A stretch of DNA of 7,057 nt, from assembly GCA_934133015.1 (NCBI GenBank), contig CAKPAQ010000043.1:1-7057 (forward strand), given 5' to 3'. Numbering within the stretch: the stretch's first letter is position 1; each line of letters opens with the position of its first letter. The stretch is from an uncultured Bacilli bacterium. GTDB taxonomy: Bacteria > Bacillota_I > Bacilli_A > RF39 > UBA660. This document shows, one piece after another, positions 1 through 4,978 of this stretch. Below the pieces are notes generated by a model. That model saw only the letters and a list, made by a program, of their open reading frames with translations, did no database searches and was not told the origin of the DNA. The position numbers were made by a program, and so were the translations under genes.

Positions 1-17
1 CTGTTAACAAAAAATAC

Positions 18-46
18 TTGACACCTATAAAATATTAATATATAAT
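18..46 (+). promoter_or_regulatory. Sigma-A-type promoter of rpsP-khpA
   Basis: A perfect TTGACA (18-23) and a perfect TATAAT (41-46) are separated by 17 bases, the ideal housekeeping sigma-factor geometry. Transcription would start near position 53, giving a leader of about 25 bases that contains little more than the GGAGGG ribosome-binding site (66-71) of rpsP. The perfect consensus fits a highly expressed ribosomal protein gene. Confidence 0.88.
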
Positions 47-77
47 CTAGTTATGTGTTAGAAATGGAGGGAAAAAT

Positions 78-344
78 ATGGCAGTTAAATTAAGACTTAC
101 AAGAATGGGATCTAAAAAAAGACCTACATATCGTATTGTAGCTAGTGATTCTAGAGTTAAAAGAGATGGTAAATACTTAGAATTAGTTGGAACTTATAAT
201 CCAATCTCTAAAGAAACTAAAGTAAATGAAGAAGTAGCACTTAAATGGTTATCTACAGGTGCTCAACCATCTGATACAGTAAGAAGTTTATTCAGTAAAG
301 CTGGAGTTATGAAAAAGTTTGCTGAACAAAAACAAGGTAAATAA
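78..344 (+). CDS. rpsP: 30S ribosomal protein S16
   Basis: This is small-subunit ribosomal protein S16, which binds 16S rRNA and is needed for 30S assembly. The 88-residue length is normal for the family. The N-terminus (MAVKLRLTRMGSKKRPTYRI) is the family signature, followed by the usual V-A-D-S-R-x-x-R-D-G segment (residues 21-31) and a G-T-Y-N-P segment (38-42). The start is supported by GGAGGG at 66-71, six bases upstream. It lies behind a consensus promoter and two bases ahead of khpA. In many Bacillota rpsP and khpA are followed by rimM and trmD; here the unit ends in a terminator after khpA. Identification is secure. Confidence 0.97.
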   Translation: MAVKLRLTRMGSKKRPTYRIVASDSRVKRDGKYLELVGTYNPISKETKVNEEVALKWLSTGAQPSDTVRSLFSKAGVMKKFAEQKQGK

Positions 345-346
345 TT

Positions 347-595
347 ATGGATTTAGTGCAGTTAACAGAGTTTATTGTTAAATCTTTAGTTGTAAATGAA
401 GAAAATGTATCAGTAAAAGAATTTGAAAGTGATGAAGAAAACACTGTTCTTATTCAAGTTTTAGTAGATAGTGAAGATATGGGTAGAATCATTGGAAAAG
501 GTGGAAAAATAGCTAATGCTGTTAGAATATTAATCCAAGCTAGTAGCTATATCAAAGATAATAAAAAAATCAAAATTAATATCGATAGTTTTTAG
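347..595 (+). CDS. khpA: KhpA, KH-domain RNA-binding protein
   Basis: This is a single-KH-domain RNA-binding protein of 82 residues, typical of KhpA (formerly YlqC). The GXXG-type RNA-binding loop is visible as I-I-G-K-G-G-K at residues 48-54, flanked by the short helices and strands of a type II KH fold; the N-terminal part (1-15) matches the family pattern LVxxIVKSLV. In Firmicutes KhpA partners with KhpB/EloR and binds many RNAs, affecting cell elongation and division; that role is family knowledge and is not shown here. The gene begins two bases after the rpsP stop with only a weak AAGG (334-337) as a ribosome-binding site, so its translation is probably coupled to rpsP. Its TAG stop donates the first base of the terminator stem. 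Confidence 0.94.
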   Translation: MDLVQLTEFIVKSLVVNEENVSVKEFESDEENTVLIQVLVDSEDMGRIIGKGGKIANAVRILIQASSYIKDNKKIKINIDSF

Positions 596-622
596 AAGTA
601 GTCGGAACTGCTTCTTTTTTTT
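595..622 (+). terminator. Rho-independent terminator of rpsP-khpA
   Basis: An 8-bp stem (GAAGTAGT at 595-602 with ACTGCTTC at 607-614, one G-U pair) closes a CGGA loop (603-606) and is followed by eight T residues (615-622). It works in the plus direction only: read on the minus strand the hairpin is followed by TAAAAAC, not a T-tract. The hairpin starts inside the khpA stop codon and the T-tract overlaps the stop codon of the convergent gene. Confidence 0.92.
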
Positions 623-1112
623 AGAATAAAGTACTTATTTTATATAAAATATCAGTTATAAAAAGTATTAATAAAATATTAGTTATTAATTTAGGAATTT
701 TTGGAACTATAAAATTAATTATAGGCTTTAACAAATAAATAACTATTATACTAGTTATACCCCAGGTTGTTGCCATTTCTAAAGAAGTATAAATTCCAAT
801 ATTAAACTTATGATACTTGTAGTCCCAAAATATACGTTTAAATATAAGTTGAATTAAATAACCACCAATTACTTCAGTTACTGCTAGTACAATGCTGCAA
901 CAAATGAATAAAATAATTGGATATATAAACCTGTTAACTTTTATCTTTTTTCTTAATAATTTATCAATTAATAAAATAATAACAACACCAATACCATAAA
1001 TAGGAGTCCAATAACCATTTAAAATTCCACTTTCATAATTAGGGTGTAGTAAAGTTTCTAAAAAATAGCCTAGAATAGAAAAAACAAAAAAAGTATTAAA
1101 ATAATAGTACAT
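621..1112 (-). CDS. CmpB-like putative ABC-transporter type IV family membrane protein
   Basis: This is a 163-residue integral membrane protein with about five hydrophobic segments (near residues 5-20, 37-53, 62-89, 110-132 and 142-159). It matches the bacterial 'putative ABC-transporter type IV' family (PF06541, CmpB-like): an N-terminal F-S-I-L-G-Y-F-L-E motif (11-19), N-G-Y-W-T-P-I-Y-G-I-G (32-42), a membrane Glu80 in V-T-E-V-I-G-G, and W-D-Y-x-x-x-K-F-N-I-G (96-106) followed by TTWG. Despite the family name no transport substrate is established and no ATPase gene lies nearby, so transport is only an inference from the label. The start is supported by GGTGAT (minus strand, 1116-1121), which matches the Shine-Dalgarno extension. 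The stop codon lies in the T-tract of the convergent khpA terminator. The gene points away from the gat operon and no functional link is evident. Confidence 0.8.
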   Translation of the reverse strand: MYYYFNTFFVFSILGYFLETLLHPNYESGILNGYWTPIYGIGVVIILLIDKLLRKKIKVNRFIYPIILFICCSIVLAVTEVIGGYLIQLIFKRIFWDYKYHKFNIGIYTSLEMATTWGITSIIVIYLLKPIINFIVPKIPKLITNILLILFITDILYKISTLF

Positions 1113-1185
1113 ATAATCACCATTATTAGTTTAATCAGTTAATAAAAAAGTATAATTATAATAACGATGTATAACTAAAAAATTA

Positions 1186-1214
1186 TTGACATACAATAGT
1201 AAATGAATTATAAT
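1186..1214 (+). promoter_or_regulatory. Promoter of the T-box/gatCAB-aspS operon
   Basis: A perfect TTGACA (1186-1191) and a perfect TATAAT (1209-1214) are spaced 17 bases apart. Transcription would start near 1221, immediately before the 5' strand of T-box Stem I. Such a strong constitutive promoter is expected when control is exerted by a transcription-attenuating riboswitch downstream. Confidence 0.9.
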
Positions 1215-1415
1215 TTAAGCATCGACTAGGAAAAAGAGGAGTAGTATTGTCACTTTTATTAAGCGAGTTAGGTATGGTGGAAGCTAACATAAAATACAAT
1301 ATGAAAAACACTTTGGAGTTATCTATGTGAACAAAGTAGCATAGTTCGGAAGTAAACCGTTATCATATTACTAGATTTAAATAGAATCGAAAGTGATCAT
1401 AGAAATATGATAATT

Positions 1416-1451
1416 AGGGTGGTACCGCGGATTTAACAGTAATTCGTCCCT
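1416..1451 (+). promoter_or_regulatory. T-box sequence and antiterminator helix
   Basis: The conserved T-box motif AGGGTGGTACCGCG occupies 1416-1429. AGGG (1416-1419) can pair with CCCT (1448-1451) and GCG (1427-1429) with CGT (1445-1447), leaving the seven-base bulge TGGTACC that captures the tRNA acceptor end. The variable base after TGG is T (1423), which would face the tRNA discriminator base. The 3' strand of this helix is shared with the terminator, so the two structures exclude each other. Confidence 0.9.
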
Positions 1452-1475
1452 TTAGGGATAAGTTACTGTTTTTTT
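1435..1475 (+). terminator. T-box-controlled intrinsic terminator
   Basis: AACAGTAA (1435-1442) pairs perfectly with TTACTGTT (1463-1470). An inner TCCC (1447-1450) pairs with GGGA (1455-1458) around a TTTA loop. A run of seven T residues (1469-1475) follows. This is the 'off' structure formed when charged tRNA-Asn cannot stabilise the antiterminator. It ends 23 bases before the gatC start. Confidence 0.92.
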
Positions 1476-1498
1476 ATTTATTTAAATAGGAGGATGTT

Positions 1499-1795
1499 AT
1501 GGGAAAATTTACTAAAGAAATGGTTGATGATTATGCAGAAAAACTTTCAATTGGTTTAACCGAAGAAGAAAATCAAATGGTATTAGATGAATTTGAAGTT
1601 ATTGATAAAAATATTGATTTAATAAATAAAATACCTAATATAAATCAAGTAGAACCAATGACACACTGTTTAGATGATTTTGAGTTCGAACTTAGAGAAG
1701 ATGAAGCAGAAGAATCAATTGATATAGAAGATTTACTTTCTAACTGTGATGTTTGTACAGACAGGGAAGTTGAAGTACCAAAGGTGGTGGAATAA
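1499..1795 (+). CDS. gatC: Asp-tRNA(Asn)/Glu-tRNA(Gln) amidotransferase subunit C
   Basis: This is the small subunit of the GatCAB transamidase, which wraps around and stabilises the GatA-GatB interface. The 98-residue length is normal (about 95-100). Family features are the N-terminal helix with A-E-K-L-S-I-G-L-T-E-E-E (13-24), the central V-E-P-M-T-H (51-56) and the C-terminal V-P-K-V-V-E (93-98). The start has AGGAGG (1488-1493) five bases upstream. It is the first gene of the T-box-controlled operon, and its TAA is four bases before the preferred gatA start. An oddity is Cys83-x-x-Cys86 in the segment before the C-terminal motif, where GatC proteins usually carry a short Asn-Ala-Pro-like linker. 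Confidence 0.93.
   Translation: MGKFTKEMVDDYAEKLSIGLTEEENQMVLDEFEVIDKNIDLINKIPNINQVEPMTHCLDDFEFELREDEAEESIDIEDLLSNCDVCTDREVEVPKVVE
1781..1790 (+). promoter_or_regulatory. Ribosome-binding site deciding the gatA start
   Basis: AAGGTGGTGG lies in the last codons of gatC and is the only Shine-Dalgarno-like purine stretch near the gatA start. It ends nine bases before the ATG at 1800. An in-frame ATG at 1746 would overlap gatC by 50 bases, has no comparable site, and would add 18 residues unlike any GatA N-terminus. A second in-frame ATG at 1806 is possible but less well spaced. Confidence 0.65.
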
Positions 1796-1799
1796 TAAT

Positions 1800-3254
1800 A
1801 TGTATATGGAAAAAACTATTAAAGAATTACATGAGGATTTAATAAATAAAAAAGTAACTAGTGATGAACTTGTAAAAGAATCACTTGAAAAATCTCATGA
1901 AGTACAAGATAAATATAATGCATTTGTTACTATTTTGGATGATGCTAAGGGAGAAGATGTTACAGATAACTTATTATCTGGAATTCCTTATGGAGTTAAG
2001 GACAATTATTCAACAAAAGGTATTTTATCTACGGGGTCATCGAATACATTAAAAGATTATGTACCATTTTTTGATGCAACCGCAATAATAAACTTAAAAC
2101 GCGCAAATGCCGTTATGGTTAATAAAACAGTGATGGATGAATTTGGAATGGGAGGAACTGGAACAACTGGTCATACTGGTGTTGTTAAAAATCCATGGGA
2201 TAGGACTCGTATGTGTGCTGGATCTAGTGCTGGATCAGCATGTGCAGTAGCTGCTGGGGTATATCCTTACGCAACAGGATCAGATACAGGAGACTCTATT
2301 AGAAAACCAGCTGCTTATTGTGGAATAGTTGGATATAAACCAACATATGGAATGATTTCTAGATATGGATTGTTTGCCTTTGCATCAAGCTTAGATCACT
2401 TAGGAGTATTATCTAGATGTGTAGAAGATGCCGCTATCGTTGTTGATAATATGAAAGGAATCGACAAATATGATATGACTAGTTGGGATTCAAGTAAAAT
2501 AAATTTATATAAAGATTTAAATAAAGATGTTAAAGGTAAAAAACTATGTTATATAAAAGAAATATGTGATATAGAAAATTATCCAAATGCAAGTAAGGAA
2601 CTTAAAGAACATTTAGAAAACTTTAAAGAAAAATTAGAACTTTGTAAAGAACTTGGAATGGAAGTTGATGCAGTATCTATTGATAAAATACTTCTTAATG
2701 CACTACCTAGTGTTTATGTAGTTATTTCTTGTGCTGAAGCAACAAGTAATATGTCTAATTTAACTGGATTTATTTTTGGACCAAGAGGAGAAGGAAAATC
2801 TTATTTTGAACAAATGAAAGACCATAGAACAAAAGGATTTTCACCACTTATTAAAAGAAGATTTGTAATAGGTTCATATGTACTTCAAAAACAAAATAAA
2901 GATAGATATTTCTATAATGCACAAAGAGTTAGAAGACTATTAGTTGATGAATGGAAAAAACTTTATCAAAAATATGATGCTGTAATATTACCGGTTGGTA
3001 GTGGACCTGCAAAACATTTAGATGGATCAAAGGATATCCTAGATCATAACACAGCAGCTTTAGAAGAACACTTACAAGTTGGAAACTTTGGGGGATTCCC
3101 ATCAATTACTATACCAGATGGATTTATAGATAATCTTCCAGTTGCTTTAAATATTACTGGTAATTGTTATAATGACCAAACTGTACTTAATATTGCATAT
3201 GCATTAGAAAGCAAAATGAATTATAAAAATCAAATTGCTAAGGAGGTTAAATAA
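1800..3254 (+). CDS. gatA: Asp-tRNA(Asn)/Glu-tRNA(Gln) amidotransferase subunit A (glutaminase)
   Basis: This is the amidase-signature subunit that hydrolyses glutamine and sends ammonia to GatB. From the ATG at 1800 it has 484 residues, matching normal GatA length. The amidase triad is intact with family spacing: Lys67 (G-V-K-D-N), cis-Ser142 (A-G-S-S-A-G-S-A) and nucleophile Ser166 (D-T-G-D-S-I-R-K-P), with 75 and 24 residues between them. The later K-R-R-F-V-I-G-S segment, with Y-F-Y-N-A-Q-R-V-R behind it, and N-F-G-G-F-P-S-I near the C-terminus are also GatA-like. Two departures stand out: Asp165 replaces the Gly normally found before the nucleophile, in the oxyanion-hole turn, and Ala replaces Gly at 140 and 144. 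The region before the Ser motif (G-G-T-G-T-T-G-H-T-G, 118-127) also differs from Bacillus/Staphylococcus GatA. The stop overlaps the gatB start (TAATG). Confidence 0.93.
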   Translation: MYMEKTIKELHEDLINKKVTSDELVKESLEKSHEVQDKYNAFVTILDDAKGEDVTDNLLSGIPYGVKDNYSTKGILSTGSSNTLKDYVPFFDATAIINLKRANAVMVNKTVMDEFGMGGTGTTGHTGVVKNPWDRTRMCAGSSAGSACAVAAGVYPYATGSDTGDSIRKPAAYCGIVGYKPTYGMISRYGLFAFASSLDHLGVLSRCVEDAAIVVDNMKGIDKYDMTSWDSSKINLYKDLNKDVKGKKLCYIKEICDIENYPNASKELKEHLENFKEKLELCKELGMEVDAVSIDKILLNALPSVYVVISCAEATSNMSNLTGFIFGPRGEGKSYFEQMKDHRTKGFSPLIKRRFVIGSYVLQKQNKDRYFYNAQRVRRLLVDEWKKLYQKYDAVILPVGSGPAKHLDGSKDILDHNTAALEEHLQVGNFGGFPSITIPDGFIDNLPVALNITGNCYNDQTVLNIAYALESKMNYKNQIAKEVK

Positions 3255-4717
3255 TGAATAACTATTTAGTAATGATAGGACTTGAAATGCACTGTGAGAT
3301 AAGTAAAACTAAAACTAAAGTATTTTCGAGTGCTAGAAATGGATATACTGAACTTCCTAATTCAAATATAAGACCAGTTGATATGGGATTTCCTGGAACA
3401 CTTCCAGTTGTAAATAAAGAAGCTGTTAAATTTGCACTAATGGCATCAATGATTTTAAATTGTAAACAACCTGAATATATGTATTTTGAAAGAAAAAACT
3501 ATTATTACCCTGATATGCCAAAAAACTATCAAATTACACAAGATACAAAACCAATACCAGTTGGAATAGATGGATATTTAGATTACGAATGTAATGGTGA
3601 AAAGAAAAGAGCAATAGTTGATAATATTCACTTAGAAGAAGATGCAGCAGCAAGTGAACATCTTAGTTCAACTACTTTAATTAACTATAATAGAGCTGGA
3701 GTTCCACTTCTTGAACTTGTAACACCACCATGTTTTCATTCAGCAGATGAAGCAGTAGCATTTTTAGAGACAATGAGAAGTATTTATCAATATGCTGGAA
3801 TAAGTGATGCTGATAGTAAAAAGGGTCAAATAAGATGTGATGTTAATGTTTCAATAATGGATAAAAATCTAGATCCAACAGATAGTAATAACTGGGGAAC
3901 TAAAGTTGAAATGAAAAATGTTAATACATTTAGTGGTGTAAGAGATTGTATTAATTATGAAATAGAAAGACAAATAGAAGCTAAAGAAGACGGAAATTAT
4001 GATGAAGTTGTTGTTCAAGAAACAAGAAGATGGGATGATGAATCTGGTACTACAATACGTATGAGAGATAAAGTAGATGCGATTGATTATAAATACTTTG
4101 TAGAACCAAATATTCCAAAATATAAAATAACAAAAGAATGGTTAGAGGAAATTAGAAAATCTATTCCAGAACTTGCTAATGAAAGAAAAGAAAAATATAT
4201 AAATGAATTTGGCTTATCAGAATATGATGCGAAAGTATTAGTAAAAGAAAAAATGGTTTCTGATTACTTTGATCAAACAGTTAATGAAGGAGCTGATCCT
4301 AAACTTGCTTCAAACTGGATTACAAGTGTTATTTTAGGACATCTAAACAAATTAGATTTAACTATTAATGATATATTTTTAACACCTAAAATGTTATGTG
4401 GACTTATTCAAAAAGTAACTAGTGGTGAAATATCAATTAAGCAAGGAAAAGAAGTTTTGTTTAAATCACTTACTGAAGACGTTGATCCAATTAAAGTAGT
4501 AGAAGAATCTGGTATGAAGCAAATTGGTAGTACTGATGAAATACTTAAGATAGTATTAGAAGTATTAGATGAACAGCCTCAAGCTATCACCCAATATAAA
4601 TCAGGTCATACTAATATTATTGACTTTTTAGTAGGGCAAGTAATGAAAAAAACTAAGGGTCAAGCTAATCCAGCTATTACTCGTAATATGTTAATTGAAG
4701 AAGTTGAAAAAAGATAA
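3254..4717 (+). CDS. gatB: Asp-tRNA(Asn)/Glu-tRNA(Gln) amidotransferase subunit B
   Basis: This is the subunit that binds the misacylated tRNA, phosphorylates the Asp or Glu side chain with ATP and amidates it. It has 487 residues, slightly above the usual 475-480. The N-terminal kinase-like cradle shows I-G-L-E-M-H (8-13), R-K-N-Y-Y-Y-P-D-M-P-K (80-90), H-L-E-E-D-A (126-131) and N-Y-N-R-A-G-V-P-L-L-E-L (144-155). By motif alignment Glu11, His13, Glu128/Glu129 and Glu154 correspond to the metal/ATP-site residues. Then follow R-C-D-V-N-V-S-I, Q-E-T-R-R-W-D and the D-Y-K-Y-F-x-E-P-N segment. The C-terminus is the helical tRNA-binding tail domain (YqeY-like), ending with A-N-P-A-I-T-R-N-M-L. The PROSITE-type L-[D]-x-N-R motif has Asn for Asp. 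AGGAGG (3241-3246) precedes the start, which shares one base with the gatA stop, implying coupled, near-equimolar synthesis. Confidence 0.96.
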   Translation: MNNYLVMIGLEMHCEISKTKTKVFSSARNGYTELPNSNIRPVDMGFPGTLPVVNKEAVKFALMASMILNCKQPEYMYFERKNYYYPDMPKNYQITQDTKPIPVGIDGYLDYECNGEKKRAIVDNIHLEEDAAASEHLSSTTLINYNRAGVPLLELVTPPCFHSADEAVAFLETMRSIYQYAGISDADSKKGQIRCDVNVSIMDKNLDPTDSNNWGTKVEMKNVNTFSGVRDCINYEIERQIEAKEDGNYDEVVVQETRRWDDESGTTIRMRDKVDAIDYKYFVEPNIPKYKITKEWLEEIRKSIPELANERKEKYINEFGLSEYDAKVLVKEKMVSDYFDQTVNEGADPKLASNWITSVILGHLNKLDLTINDIFLTPKMLCGLIQKVTSGEISIKQGKEVLFKSLTEDVDPIKVVEESGMKQIGSTDEILKIVLEVLDEQPQAITQYKSGHTNIIDFLVGQVMKKTKGQANPAITRNMLIEEVEKR

Positions 4718-4965
4718 TGGAAAGAATCATAGAAATTGGTAAAAAATATCGTCATTTTAAAGGAACTATTTACGTTGTTACTGATATAGTTTACGATAGT
4801 GAAAATTATGATGAGGTAAATCCTGAAAAATCAAGAATGGTTGTATATAAAAATATAGAAAAACAAATATCTTGGGTGAGACCATATGATATATTTAATT
4901 CTTTAGTTGATAAAGAAAAATATCCTGATGTTAGGCAAGAATATAGATTTGAAGAAATAAAATAA
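4717..4965 (+). CDS. DUF1653 family small protein in the gat operon
   Basis: This 82-residue soluble protein has the DUF1653 (PF07866) pattern: Y-R-H-F-K-G (11-16) followed by a beta-rich stretch, V-V-Y-K (42-45), W-V-R-P-Y-D-I-F (53-60) and a C-terminal R-F (77-78). No catalytic residues, signal peptide or membrane segment are visible, and the biochemical function of the family is unknown to me. Its ATG overlaps the gatB stop (TAATG), with no strong ribosome-binding site, so translation probably depends on gatB. It sits between gatB and aspS under the Asn T-box, which ties its expression to transamidation; a role in that pathway is only inference from position. Confidence 0.82.
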   Translation: MERIIEIGKKYRHFKGTIYVVTDIVYDSENYDEVNPEKSRMVVYKNIEKQISWVRPYDIFNSLVDKEKYPDVRQEYRFEEIK

Positions 4966-4978
4966 ATAGGAGGATAAA

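Larger units (their letters stand above)
1221..1476 (+). promoter_or_regulatory. T-box riboswitch leader, Asn (AAC) specifier
   Basis: This is a complete tRNA-sensing T-box leader. Stem I base: GACT (1224-1227) with AGTT (1317-1320). Specifier loop: AGTA-type 5' side (near 1240-1243) opposite TGAAAAACACTTTGGAG. Specifier stem: GTATTGT (1244-1250) with ACAATAT. Apical hairpin: GTTAG (1267-1271) with CTAAC (1284-1288), enclosing the GGTGGAAG-type distal loop next to the AGCGAG bulge. In the usual register, where the codon directly precedes ACTTTGGAG, the specifier is AAC at 1307-1309, complementary to the GUU anticodon of the tRNA-Asn genes in this window. A further hairpin is CTATG/CATAG (1323-1327/1340-1344), and Stem III is ATCATA-GAAA-TATGAT (1396-1411). 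The T-box sequence and terminator follow. Uncharged tRNA-Asn should stabilise the antiterminator and switch on gatCAB-DUF1653-aspS. The T-box class is certain; the Asn assignment is strong inference. Confidence 0.93.

Noticed and set aside
1..8. CTGTTAAC at the window start resembles the tRNA-Asn anticodon loop.
   Set aside because: Only eight bases match, and the flanks do not fold into any tRNA arm.
1149..1183. A minus-strand promoter for the membrane-protein gene (TATAAT at 1155-1160 or TATACT at 1149-1154).
   Set aside because: Neither -10 has a convincing -35 at 16-18 bases (ATTTTT or TTAGTT). The region is so AT-rich that chance matches are expected.
1303..1305. A GAA (Glu) triplet in the specifier loop upstream of AAC, suggesting a two-codon Asn/Glu T-box.
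   Set aside because: UGAA at this place is a conserved structural part of the T-box specifier loop generally. The register directly before ACTTTGGAG gives AAC, so GAA is not evidence for a second specifier.
1746..1799. N-terminal extension of GatA from the ATG at 1746.
   Set aside because: It overlaps gatC in another frame, lacks a good ribosome-binding site, and the resulting residues do not resemble a GatA N-terminus.
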